Origin: Mycobacterium gallinarum
Lineage (GTDB): Bacteria; Actinomycetota; Actinomycetes; Mycobacteriales; Mycobacteriaceae
Assembly: GCF_010726765.1 (NCBI RefSeq)
Contig: NZ_AP022602.1
Location: 124,001 to 188,000, forward strand
Direction of reading: 5' to 3'
DNA: 64,000 nucleotides
A program made the position numbers and the translations under genes. Every line of letters starts with the position of its first letter. The first letter of the stretch is position 1. A model generated the notes under the pieces. The model saw only the letters and a program-made list of their open reading frames with translations, was not told the DNA's origin and ran no database searches. This document shows positions 28,139 through 36,351 of this stretch, piece by piece.

Positions 28139-29329
28139 CTAGTCGGCGTGTGCGGTCAACGTCGTGCCAACCGGTGCGGCATCCTCTCGCGGGCGCGCAA
28201 TCGGCAGAGCGACGGTGAAGGCTGCGCCAGTGCTAAGCCCGCCGCTCGTCACGGAGATGGTTCCGCCGTGCGCTTCGACGAGCGCTTTGGCGATTGCGAG
28301 CCCTATGCCAGCGCCGCCGTGTTCACGATCACGGGCTGCGTCTGCCCGGTAGAACCTCTCGAATAGACGTGGCAGGTGCTCGGCTGTGATTCCCTGGCCG
28401 CTGTCGATGACCGCTATAGCCAACCGGTCCGCCTCGCGAAAGCAACTGATGTTGACTGATCCTTCAGAAGGTGTGTGGCGCAACGCATTGTCGAGCAGGT
28501 TGCTTACTACTTGCGAAAGCCGCTGCTCATCACCCCACAGTCGGGGAAGGCCATCGGCAACTTGGACGTGGAGCGCCACCTTCTTAGCGTCGTAGCGGTC
28601 CTGCACCGCCGCGGCGCAGCGGCGAGCCAAGCGTTCGACGTCGATGAAGCTGTACGACATCGAGACCGAACTCTCTTCGGCCTTGGCGAGAGAGGCCAGG
28701 TCATCGGAGAACCGCACAAGACGCCCTGCCTGGTCACGCAGCATGGTTGCTGTCTGCGGGGTTAGCGTGCGTACCCCGTCTTCGAGCGCCTCGATATAGG
28801 CGACCAGCACTGCTATAGGAGTACGAATTTCATGGGCCAAGTCGCCGAACAGTTGCCGTCTGGTCGATTCAACCGACTGCAGCCGGGACGCCATCTGGTT
28901 GAAGGCAATAGCGAGTGCGTCAAATTCATCGCCGAGCCGGGGAGATGACACCCGTGTGTCGTAGTGACCTTCAGCGACGGCGGTAGCCGCTGCCGCGACT
29001 TCGGTTATCGATCGCTGCAGCCGCCGGCTGGCGTACCAGCTCACCGCCAGAGCAGCCAGCGCGGCCACCGCTACGGCGCCTCCCAATGAGATGGCCGTGG
29101 CGTATCCGTACGCTTCTTCGGCGTGGAATTGCTCGACGGAGTCCGCAGCGACTCCGGCTCGATGCAGATGCTCACGAAACAGCGGCGGCCCCACAACGCC
29201 CGCCACGATCGAAGTCGTCGCTGCGCCAGCGGCTAAGACGATGGCCTGAGCCGCGAGCAGGCGTAGGCCGATGCCGGATCGGCGCCACCGGCCTCGCCGA
29301 GACCGCCGGGCGGAGGCTGTGCTGGTCAC
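28139..29329 (-). CDS. Sensor histidine kinase
   Basis: The protein has 396 residues: a membrane helix, a short periplasmic loop (about 45-85), a second helix, a HAMP domain, and a HisKA domain with the phospho-accepting His in LAHEIRTPIAVL. An HATPase domain follows with N box, G1 (DSGQGI) and G2 (GGAGIGLAIAKALVEAHGG). GTG 29329 overlaps the response-regulator stop codon, so the two are coupled. It resembles mycobacterial TcrY-type kinases. The adjacent DUF305 gene suggests copper or envelope stress as signal, which is inference. Confidence 0.92.
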   Translation of the reverse strand: MTSTASARRSRRGRWRRSGIGLRLLAAQAIVLAAGAATTSIVAGVVGPPLFREHLHRAGVAADSVEQFHAEEAYGYATAISLGGAVAVAALAALAVSWYASRRLQRSITEVAAAATAVAEGHYDTRVSSPRLGDEFDALAIAFNQMASRLQSVESTRRQLFGDLAHEIRTPIAVLVAYIEALEDGVRTLTPQTATMLRDQAGRLVRFSDDLASLAKAEESSVSMSYSFIDVERLARRCAAAVQDRYDAKKVALHVQVADGLPRLWGDEQRLSQVVSNLLDNALRHTPSEGSVNISCFREADRLAIAVIDSGQGITAEHLPRLFERFYRADAARDREHGGAGIGLAIAKALVEAHGGTISVTSGGLSTGAAFTVALPIARPREDAAPVGTTLTAHAD

Positions 29330-30072
29330 TTCCCCGTTCCCATCCGGTAGCCAACCCCCCGCACTGTGGTGATGTAGCGCGGCCGCGCGGCGCCGTCACC
29401 GAGCTTGCGTCGAAGATGTCCGATGTGGACGTCGACGAGGTGCTCGTTGCCGACCCATGGACCGTCGCGAGTGATCTCGAGAAGTTGTCGCCTCGTCAGC
29501 ACCACACCGGGGCGACCTGAGAGAGCTTCGAGGATATCGAATTCGGTGCGCGTCAACAGAATCAACTCATCGTCGATGCGTACCTCTCGGGCCGCCACAT
29601 CTATGGAGAGCAGTTCGAAGCGCCGCACCGGTGCGCTGTCGAGGACTGGGGCCGAGCTGGTGATCGGTACCGCGCGTGGTCGCCGCAACATGGCCCGGAT
29701 GCGTGCTACGAGTTCGCGTGGGCTGAAGGGTTTGGTCATGTAGTCGTCGGCCCCGACGGTAAGACCGAGGATGGTGTCGATCTCCGTGTCCCGAGCGGTC
29801 AGCATCACGACATAGGCGTCGGAGAAGGTGCGCAGCTGTCTGCACACCTCTAAACCATCAATTCCTGGCAGGCCTAGGTCGAGGATGACGACGTCGGGGT
29901 CGAGTTCACGCGCCACCGCGATGGCGTCGACACCGTTGTCGGCGACGATCGCCTCGAACTGCTCGCGTTGCAGATAGCTGGCTACCACCTCGGCTAGCGG
30001 TACTTCGTCGTCCACCACCAAAGCGCGATAGCCCTTCGCAGGCTTCGATGGCGTCCCTGTCGGCTGCTGCAT
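29326..30072 (-). CDS. OmpR-family response regulator
   Basis: The 248-residue protein has a receiver domain with acidic pocket VVDDE, phospho-acceptor Asp in VVILDLGLPGIDG, the conserved Thr in VMLTARD and Lys in MTKPFS. A winged helix follows (LTRTEFDILEALSG, VDVHIGHLRRKLGD, TVRGVGYRMG). ATG 30072 is preferred because the receiver fold begins soon after; ATG 30120 is in frame. It is a complete, phosphorylatable regulator, in contrast to the pseudo-receiver protein at 32 kb. Confidence 0.92.
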   Translation of the reverse strand: MQQPTGTPSKPAKGYRALVVDDEVPLAEVVASYLQREQFEAIVADNGVDAIAVARELDPDVVILDLGLPGIDGLEVCRQLRTFSDAYVVMLTARDTEIDTILGLTVGADDYMTKPFSPRELVARIRAMLRRPRAVPITSSAPVLDSAPVRRFELLSIDVAAREVRIDDELILLTRTEFDILEALSGRPGVVLTRRQLLEITRDGPWVGNEHLVDVHIGHLRRKLGDGAARPRYITTVRGVGYRMGTGK

Positions 30073-30209
30073 GCCACTTATGGTGCCCGCTCGCCGGTGA
30101 AGAGACACTTGCTTGCACATGCGGGCTCGATCTTCAGCAGATCTTCATAGGACAAATACCGCGTCACTAGATGACTGCGCAACGATGAGTGTCATAGGAG
30201 GAGCCCTCG

Positions 30210-30437
30210 ATGTCGTGGATGGACACTTGTCGCAACGCGCTTGGATGGCAGGTCTGGCTGCTACTTTGTGCGTCCGTGGTGGTGCTTTGGGCTGGCGCCA
30301 TCGCCGGCGCTATCGCTCTACTTAGTTCGTCACCTCGACTTGATAACTCAGACGACGCGCCCCGCCGCGACGCTTTGACCCGACCGCATGGCGGCGGTGC
30401 CGACGCCGACATGATTGGCACGGACCGGTCACGCTGA
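30210..30437 (+). CDS. Small membrane protein beside the two-component system
   Basis: The 75-residue protein has one membrane helix (WQVWLLLCASVVVLWAGAIAGAIALL) followed by a charged tail. ATG 30210 has a strong AGGAGG site eight bases upstream. It is divergent from the response-regulator gene. No family assignment is possible, but its size and position match small membrane proteins often found beside such systems. Confidence 0.65.
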   Translation: MSWMDTCRNALGWQVWLLLCASVVVLWAGAIAGAIALLSSSPRLDNSDDAPRRDALTRPHGGGADADMIGTDRSR

Positions 30438-30644
30438 TTCGCCGAATGTTTCGCAATGTACTGCTAAATCACCAGATTCAAAGCGTCGCCACGGATGCGA
30501 GCTCCAGGCTGCGCCAAAGGATCCGGCGCGGATGACGCAACGCTGCACGTACCAGGAAATCCACCTGTGGACCGCTACATTAAGGAATGCAGTTGAGTCG
30601 CGAAGCGAGTGGCCAGCTCGCCATCGAGAGCAGGAGGTGGCGAC

Positions 30645-30854
30645 GTGGAACGACGTGGGTTCGGCGACCTCGAAGCGGTGGTCAAGGAGCCTCTCCGGGT
30701 GTACTCGGATTCCGTGACAGTGCGCGAGTCCTTCGAGGCGCCGTCGCGCCGCCGACAACTCGCCTACACGATGGGGATGTCCTCTTCCGCTGATCAAATG
30801 AGCAAGAAGCCCTGCGTGCAACTCAAGGCGGAGCCGGACAAGGGCCGGCGATGA
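30645..30854 (+). pseudogene. Truncated BlaI-family repressor
   Basis: The 69-residue frame starts at GTG 30645 behind AGGAGGTGG. Residues 3-50 align with the complete BlaI at 10.8 kb: RGFGDLEAVV against RGFGELEAAI, SVTVRESFE against DTTVREIFD, and QLAYTMGMSSSADQMSKK against HIAYTTVMSTMDNLHGKG. After that point the wing and the whole dimerisation domain are missing. The recognition helix has also diverged. It still overlaps the start of an intact M56 gene by four bases, as in a normal blaI-M56 pair. It may be a dead gene kept as a translational leader, or a short protein that can no longer dimerise. Confidence 0.75.
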
Positions 30855-31774
30855 TGACCACGGCCATGTGGCTTGTGCTCTACGGCGGTGTGCTCGCGTG
30901 TCTGGCGCCTCCCGTGCTGCGGCGGATGACCAGCAGCGGAATCAGCCCTTACATGGGTGTCGCTGCTTGGCTCGTCACGATTGGCGCCACGCTCATCGCC
31001 TGGGTTGTGGCCCTGGCGCTGGTACTCATCGCCGCATCGGACAGTATCCAACAGCCCTCCGCAGTGACCCTGTGCCTGGAGCTGTTTGGCTTCTCGGACC
31101 ACACCCCGCTGCCAGGACGGATCGGAACAGTGGCACTGGCGATTAGCGGCCCGCTGGCGCTGTGCATAGTCGGGATACGGGTGGGCCGCTCCATCGCGGG
31201 ACTTCGCGCTCGAAGTCATGAGCATGCACACGCTGCGCGGATCATCGGAAGGCCAACAGGCCATCCCAACATGGTCGTCATTGAGGCTGCCCGGCGTGCC
31301 GCTTATTGTGTCGTCGGGCGCCCGAATGCCATTGTCGTTACCTCCGCCGCGATGAGTTCCTTGGACCGATCGCAGCTCAAAGCGGTTCTGGCGCATGAGG
31401 ATGCGCACATCGCGGGCCGACACCACCACATTCTCATGGTGCTGCGGGCGCTGTCCACGACACTGCCTAGACTCCCGCTGTTCGCGATCGCCAACGATTC
31501 GGTCGCCGAACTGCTGGAGATGTGTGCCGATGACGCTGCTGCACGTAAGGTCGGCACGCGCCCATTGCTCGATGGGTTGCTCACCCTTGCCGGCCACCAC
31601 GCCCCGTTACCGGAAGGTTTGGCTGCGGCGGCAACGGCAGTCGTTATTCGCGCGATGAGGCTGGCAACACCCACGCGAAGTCACACTCGATGGCGGCACC
31701 GGTTCTCCCTCGGCGCAGCGATGACAGCGATGCTTACGATGCCCGCGCTCATCCAGGTTCTCTGCCACCACTAA
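30851..31774 (+). CDS. M56-family membrane metalloprotease, second copy
   Basis: The 307-residue protein is a paralogue of the M56 protein at 9.8 kb. The zinc motif is VLAHEDAHIAGRHHH, and ELLEMCADDAAARK carries the downstream acidic ligands. Four or five membrane helices flank the protease. No beta-lactam-sensing domain is present. Its cognate repressor is reduced to a fragment, so any signalling would have to run through the other BlaI. Confidence 0.87.
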   Translation: MMTTAMWLVLYGGVLACLAPPVLRRMTSSGISPYMGVAAWLVTIGATLIAWVVALALVLIAASDSIQQPSAVTLCLELFGFSDHTPLPGRIGTVALAISGPLALCIVGIRVGRSIAGLRARSHEHAHAARIIGRPTGHPNMVVIEAARRAAYCVVGRPNAIVVTSAAMSSLDRSQLKAVLAHEDAHIAGRHHHILMVLRALSTTLPRLPLFAIANDSVAELLEMCADDAAARKVGTRPLLDGLLTLAGHHAPLPEGLAAAATAVVIRAMRLATPTRSHTRWRHRFSLGAAMTAMLTMPALIQVLCHH

Positions 31775-31859
31775 TCGGCACACGTCGCGGGATGGATCCC
31801 TTCGGGGGCCGCGAAATCCGGCACTTGCCTGCGGGATGGACGCAGCATGGACGACACGC

Positions 31860-31888
31860 TATACGTATCTACGTAGTAGATACGTATA
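31860..31888. promoter_or_regulatory. Perfect 29-base palindromic form of the shared operator
   Basis: Two 13-base arms (TATACGTATCTAC and its complement) flank a GTA spacer with no mismatch. Each strand also reads the TACGTAN-N7-GTAGA motif, so it is a symmetrical double operator. It lies 90 bases before the pseudo-receiver regulator gene. An almost identical palindrome is at 45201-45233. Confidence 0.75.
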
Positions 31889-31978
31889 TTGCCGTTACGA
31901 TAGCCGTCTGCGGGATGGTTCTTGCTATTTAATCGAGAGCGCTTGCCATCGCTGACGCATACGAGCTAGGAGCCTCAC

Positions 31979-32716
31979 ACGACTATCGAGATTGGTCACC
32001 GAGCCAGCGACTCACCGAGAGATGTTGCCGCCGGGCGCATCCGCCTGCTGCTGCTGGAGCCGCGGCACATCTACGCGGCTAATCTGACACAGAGGCTACG
32101 CGCGCACGAATTCGCCGTTGAAGTCGTGCACTCCGAAGCAGCTGCACTTGACGAGCTGCGAAACGGCGACCCTGACGTCGTGATGGTGTGCATAGGAACA
32201 GATGGACCGGGTGCCGCCGTGCTGGACCGTGTTCGGCAGTCGGCTCACGTCGGCGTCGTAGCCGTTACCGACGCAGATGTCAGACCGTTACTTTCGAATG
32301 TCGCACTCACATCTGAAAGGAAGATCGAGGGATTGAACACTCGTATTCGTAGCGTGCTGAGAAACAACCGAATCGGTACGCAGACAACACATCGCGGCTG
32401 GAATGGCGAAGCGATACGACCGCGCAAAATCGCAGATCTAGAGGTTGATGTGGTGTCACGTCGCGTGTTCTTGTGCGGTAATACGGTGGCGGTCACTCGT
32501 ATCGAGTTCGCCATTCTCCATGCGCTTTCAGCATGCCCAGGAGAGCCTGTGACGTCTCGGCAGCTAGCAGAGTTCGTGTGGGGGAGATCCGTCACCGGTG
32601 GCCGATCCTCGCTTGGAGTGCACATTGGCAGACTCCGTCGCAAGTTGGGTGAGGACTCAGCGTCTCCTCGTTACCTGCGCACAGTGCGTGGGGTGGGTTA
32701 CTGCCTCGGAGGCTGA
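31979..32716 (+). CDS. OmpR-like regulator with pseudo-receiver domain
   Basis: The frame of about 245 residues is open from 31970. Its C-terminal winged helix is normal (VTRIEFAILHALS, LGVHIGRLRRKLGEDS, TVRGVGYCLGG). The N-terminal receiver has lost its chemistry: the acidic pair is LLLLEP, the phospho-acceptor position reads VVMVCIG, and the Lys-Pro loop is missing. No normal start codon occurs before GTG 32126, which would cut into the domain. The best ribosome binding site (TAGGAG) is spaced for ACG 31979, which looks like a mutated ATG. Activity would have to be independent of phosphorylation. Confidence 0.7.
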   Translation, partial: TTIEIGHRASDSPRDVAAGRIRLLLLEPRHIYAANLTQRLRAHEFAVEVVHSEAAALDELRNGDPDVVMVCIGTDGPGAAVLDRVRQSAHVGVVAVTDADVRPLLSNVALTSERKIEGLNTRIRSVLRNNRIGTQTTHRGWNGEAIRPRKIADLEVDVVSRRVFLCGNTVAVTRIEFAILHALSACPGEPVTSRQLAEFVWGRSVTGGRSSLGVHIGRLRRKLGEDSASPRYLRTVRGVGYCLGG

Positions 32717-32774
32717 AACGGACGTGAAAGGACATGAGGTCCTGGCCAAAAAGGGGGCTGGGGACACTTGCCTG

Positions 32775-33548
32775 TCACGTCTCGATGATTCGAACGACGT
32801 ATGGTGTCATGCCAGCCATGCGCACCGGGGAGACCTTGATGGGAACACCAGTCTGCTGCGCTTCGATCATCTGACCTCCACCGAGGTAGATGGCTTCATG
32901 CTGGCTGCCGCCCGGTCCCCAGAACAATAGATCCCCGCGCTTGGCTTGCGACGGCGGCACCTTACGTCCGGCGTCGTACTGGTCTCCGGAGTAACGCGGG
33001 AGCAGGACCCCCACACCGGCGAATGCGTACCGTGTCAGTCCGGAGCAATCGAATCCGACGGTGTCCGCGCCGGAGTCGATACCGCGACTAGGCCCATTAA
33101 GGCTTCCCCCACCCCAGGAATACGGGACGCCGATTTGCGTTCCGGCTCGCCTAATGACGGCCTCGATGGCCTGCGCGCCGTACACGCGGCTGCCGCGCAC
33201 GCTCGCCTCAGGGGCGGCAGCAGCAGGAGGACTGAGAATCCCCAAGCTGGTCAGAAACTTGCGGCCCATCTCCATGGTTGTCTGCGTCGCAAGGGCACTT
33301 GCTTGCAGCGAGGCGTTCGCGATGGCCACTGGGTCACCCGGTGCGCCTGCGCTCCGAAGCATCGGAAGCAGCGGATCCCATGGTCCAGCAGTAGGTTGCG
33401 CTGAGCTCGTAGGCACGAATGTTGCAAAAAGCAACACGCTGAGCCCTAGGACCCAACTGACCCGCCGGATAGTCACATGGCGTGCAGCGGTCGTGCGGCG
33501 CTGCGCGCAAGATTGCGTCGAGCGTTTCTGTCGGGCAAGAGAATTCAC
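32775..33548 (-). CDS. RipB-like NlpC/P60 peptidoglycan hydrolase
   Basis: The 257-residue protein has a signal peptide (about 28-50), a short helical linker, and an NlpC/P60 domain with Cys168 in FDCSGL, His217 in QHEAIYLGG and Glu229 in IEAQ, the Cys-His-Glu triad of RipA/RipB. It cleaves peptide stems between D-Glu and mDAP. There is no coiled-coil domain, as in RipB. GTG 33548 follows AAGGAGAG. A full operator lies 84 bases upstream. Confidence 0.9.
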   Translation of the reverse strand: MNSLARQKRSTQSCAQRRTTAARHVTIRRVSWVLGLSVLLFATFVPTSSAQPTAGPWDPLLPMLRSAGAPGDPVAIANASLQASALATQTTMEMGRKFLTSLGILSPPAAAAPEASVRGSRVYGAQAIEAVIRRAGTQIGVPYSWGGGSLNGPSRGIDSGADTVGFDCSGLTRYAFAGVGVLLPRYSGDQYDAGRKVPPSQAKRGDLLFWGPGGSQHEAIYLGGGQMIEAQQTGVPIKVSPVRMAGMTPYVVRIIET

Positions 33549-33631
33549 GCCGACTCTCCTTCGTGCGCCGCGGGAGTCGTTCGCGTCAAGCCAAGGCGCG
33601 GCTCACACAACTGGACTGCCCAGTGACGATG

Positions 33632-33650
33632 TACGTAGCTGATACGTAGA
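33632..33650. promoter_or_regulatory. Shared operator before the RipB-like gene
   Basis: TACGTAGCTGATACGTAGA is a full match. With the copy at 33850 it brackets a 364-base divergent promoter region (33549-33912) in which I see no gene. Confidence 0.75.
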
Positions 33651-33849
33651 AAAGGCTAACTCACAATCGCCACATTGGTAACAGCAGTCACATAATTACA
33701 AGGGTGAAATTCCTCCGTCGGATCTTTATGCCGCTGGTAAGCGCCGGAATTGGGCGAAAGAATAAATTGCGCAGACTCATTCCCAGTTGTGCGCTTGATC
33801 GTTGAAGAGCACGTCGATTCACCCCTTTCTAGCCGCTCCAACGGCGCAG

Positions 33850-33868
33850 ACTACTATCGCGCTACGTA
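33850..33868 (-). promoter_or_regulatory. Shared operator before the MPT63-like gene
   Basis: On the minus strand it reads TACGTAGCGCGATAGTAGT, a full match except the last base. It lies 45 bases before the MPT63-like start. Confidence 0.7.
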
Positions 33869-33912
33869 GATGAGGGCGTTGATTGGGCGCTCCCCGCAGC
33901 AGGAGGAACGAT

Positions 33913-34488
33913 ATGGCACAACGAAACGTCGTCATCGTGTTGATGACTGCACTGCTTATCGCCGCCGCGACAGCGCTCAGCGCACCTTCCTCTGCAGCCG
34001 AGGCCTGTCCCCACCAGTTCGGCTCACCACAACAACGCGTGGACGCCGCCGGCACCGTCGTCCAAGAATGGACCATCGCAGGACTGCAGAAGTCCGAGGA
34101 CGTTTTGCCCGGCTATACCCCTCGCGGGCAACTCTGGCAAGCGACCGCCACTCTGCAAGCTGTCAAAGGCACAGTGACGCCGCTCATCCCCAGCTTCTAC
34201 GCTGCGGCGCCAGGTGGTCAGCGCGTCGGGGTTCTCTGGCAGGCGGCAACCCCACAGGGCATTGCACCGACAACTTTGGCACAGGGGCAATCTTCGACAG
34301 GGAAAATCTACTTCGACGTCATCGGTGAAGATCCGATGGGAATCGTTTACAACGACGGGGCGGGCGAATTACTGATGTGGTGCTGCGAGAGCGGTATGAC
34401 GATGTCCATGCCGATGTCCATGCCGATGGACAGATGCCCGATGTGTGCCGCCAGGGATTGCCCCTGCCCGCACCGCAACATGATGTGA
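33913..34488 (+). CDS. MPT63-like (DUF1942) secreted protein with Met/Cys-rich tail
   Basis: The 191-residue protein has a signal peptide (about 1-30) and an immunoglobulin-like MPT63/DUF1942 domain (YTPRGQLWQATATLQAVKG...SFYAAAPGGQRVGVLW...KIYFDV). It then has a tail of about 35 residues that begins WCCESG and holds 6 Cys and 9 Met, including two MSMPM runs and RCPMC. Ordinary MPT63 lacks such a tail. The composition is that of a soft-metal (Cu(I)) binding sequence. ATG 33913 follows AGGAGG. With a shared operator directly upstream it is probably a secreted copper-binding member of the regulon. Confidence 0.85.
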   Translation: MAQRNVVIVLMTALLIAAATALSAPSSAAEACPHQFGSPQQRVDAAGTVVQEWTIAGLQKSEDVLPGYTPRGQLWQATATLQAVKGTVTPLIPSFYAAAPGGQRVGVLWQAATPQGIAPTTLAQGQSSTGKIYFDVIGEDPMGIVYNDGAGELLMWCCESGMTMSMPMSMPMDRCPMCAARDCPCPHRNMM

Positions 34489-34572
34489 GCCCCGTTCGCA
34501 GGTCCTCCCTCCCTCAATCGAGCGCCAGTGCGCCAGGTTCTGGAGGGCGAGCAGCGTCTGAATATTGTTTGG

Positions 34573-35325
34573 TCAGGCAAGCCGCACGCTGCGGTGGACG
34601 TCGATCGGTGCGACGCCGAACATTTCGTGGAACGCCCGGTTGGCGTGGGAGCCATCGGCGAAACCGGCGGCGTGGGCTGCGTCGGTAATCGTTTCTCCCA
34701 TGCGCGCGACTTCCATCGCTCGGATGAGCCGCGCCCACCGGACATAGGCGGGAAAGGACAGGCCGACATCGCGGGCGAACAGGCGGCCGAGCCGGTCGGC
34801 CGACAGATGCACGGCGGAAGCGACGTCGGTCAGTCGAACCGGGCCGCTGAGCAGGTCGGGCATCAATGCAATGGTTGCCGACACGCAGGGGTGCGTGTCG
34901 GTCTGCGCGGTGACTGCGCCTTCGGGTCCTAGGAGTTGGGTAATCACGGTATCGGCGGCTGTCGAGAGGTCGTCAGCGTGATTAGCTTCATCTGAAAGGC
35001 GCCGAGCCGCCGCCCGCCAGGCTAATGCTCCATCTTGGCTGACGCGGTTTACGAGAGCTCCCACGCGACGTCCGTGTGCTCCTGTGGGATCCAGATAGAT
35101 CATGATGCCGCTCGCTGGACCAGCGTCAATCGCGTGCAGGACTCCAGACGGAATGATGCCGGCGCGAGTATGAACGCTACGCCCAGATGCATCGGTGAAA
35201 AGCACTGATGTGTCGGACGCAACGGCGATCTGAACCGCCGCGTGCGAGTGACCGTGTGCAGCACCAAGCCGGCCGCTGAAAATCAGCCGGCCCGGCTCGA
35301 TCACGGCTGCCCCCGACCACGTCAT
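34573..35325 (-). CDS. AraC-family transcriptional regulator
   Basis: The 250-residue protein has an N-terminal cupin-like sensing domain (AHGHSHAAVQIAVA...RAGIIPSGVLHAID) and a C-terminal double helix-turn-helix (LTDVASAVHLSADRLGRLFARDVG; ITDAAHAAGFADGSHANRAFHEMFGVAP). ATG 35325 is preferred over TTG 35388. It is divergent from the hydroxylase-amidohydrolase pair, which it probably controls through the dyad at 35403-35425. The ligand is unknown. Confidence 0.88.
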   Translation of the reverse strand: MTWSGAAVIEPGRLIFSGRLGAAHGHSHAAVQIAVASDTSVLFTDASGRSVHTRAGIIPSGVLHAIDAGPASGIMIYLDPTGAHGRRVGALVNRVSQDGALAWRAAARRLSDEANHADDLSTAADTVITQLLGPEGAVTAQTDTHPCVSATIALMPDLLSGPVRLTDVASAVHLSADRLGRLFARDVGLSFPAYVRWARLIRAMEVARMGETITDAAHAAGFADGSHANRAFHEMFGVAPIDVHRSVRLA

Positions 35326-35402
35326 TCCCTGAGTATGCCAATGACGGCGCCCGCACCTCGAGCTTCGAATCCCACTGCTCTCGGACAAATATCGCCGGAT
35401 CT

Positions 35403-35425
35403 GTACATGCGCTGACGCGCTGTAC
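35403..35425. promoter_or_regulatory. Dyad in the AraC/hydroxylase promoter
   Basis: GTACA and TGTAC arms, extended by GCGC on both sides, flank a short centre, 18 bases before the hydroxylase start. It is the only clear dyad in this divergent region and the likely AraC-family binding site. Confidence 0.45.
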
Positions 35426-35442
35426 CTCCAGAGACTTAGGAC

Positions 35443-36351
35443 ATGACAAAATCACTTGTCCGGTACGGCTACGTGCCAGTAATGCTAATCGGTATAAATG
35501 GCGCCGCTATCGGCCTGGCGCACGCGCCCTGGGCCGAACTGTGGATGGCTGGGCTCATCGTCGCGGCGATCGGGCTGTCCTTCGCGGCCGAACGAGCTCT
35601 GCCCTACACCGACGAGTGGAATACGTCGGTCGGTGATACGCGCCGCGACGTCGCGCACGCCTTCATCAACGAGACGTCGCTGCTACTCACCGTGCTTGTG
35701 ATCCCGCTGATGGCCGCGCTGTCGCCATTCGGTGAACGATGGCCGTCGTCGCTGCCCTTCGTCGTACAAGTCCTGATCGCGATCGTCGTCACTGACTTCG
35801 GAGTTACCCTCGCGCACCTCGCCAGCCATAAGGTGGCGTGGCTGTGGCGCTTTCACGCCGTGCATCACAGCGTGAAGCGATTTTATGGATTCAACGGCCT
35901 GATGAAGCATCCCCTTCACGGGGCTCTGGAACTCGCCGCGGGCACCGTGCCACTCCTGCTGCTTGGCATGCCGAAGGCCGTGGCCGAGGTGCTCACCGTA
36001 TGCATTGCGGTCCAGCTGCTGCTGCAGCACTCCAACGCCGACTACCGAATCGGTCCGCTGCGAAAGGTGCTGGCGCTCAATGAAGGACATCGCTTTCACC
36101 ATCTCAAATGGGCCGGCATCGGCGACGTCAACTTCGGGCTCTTCACCCTCGTCTGGGACCACACGCTGCGCACCTTCTCCTTCGACACGCAACGCCGGTT
36201 CAGCAGCGACGACCTCGGTATGGCCGCCAAGCCGAACTACCCCGTCGGGTATCTAGCTCAGCTGGCCGAACCGTTCCGCGCGACCGGGGCCTGCAATCTC
36301 AAGGACAACGCCGACGGTGACAACCTGCAGACCGTGGCGACCCAGTCATGA
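35443..36351 (+). CDS. Fatty acid hydroxylase/sterol desaturase-family protein
   Basis: The 302-residue membrane protein has the family's di-iron histidine boxes: HLASHK (HxxxH), FHAVHHS (HxxHH) and GHRFHHL (HxxHH). It has about four or five membrane helices. The substrate cannot be told; relatives hydroxylate or desaturate lipids or sterols, or cleave alkylglycerol ethers. The stop codon overlaps the amidohydrolase ATG by four bases. Confidence 0.88.
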   Translation: MTKSLVRYGYVPVMLIGINGAAIGLAHAPWAELWMAGLIVAAIGLSFAAERALPYTDEWNTSVGDTRRDVAHAFINETSLLLTVLVIPLMAALSPFGERWPSSLPFVVQVLIAIVVTDFGVTLAHLASHKVAWLWRFHAVHHSVKRFYGFNGLMKHPLHGALELAAGTVPLLLLGMPKAVAEVLTVCIAVQLLLQHSNADYRIGPLRKVLALNEGHRFHHLKWAGIGDVNFGLFTLVWDHTLRTFSFDTQRRFSSDDLGMAAKPNYPVGYLAQLAEPFRATGACNLKDNADGDNLQTVATQS

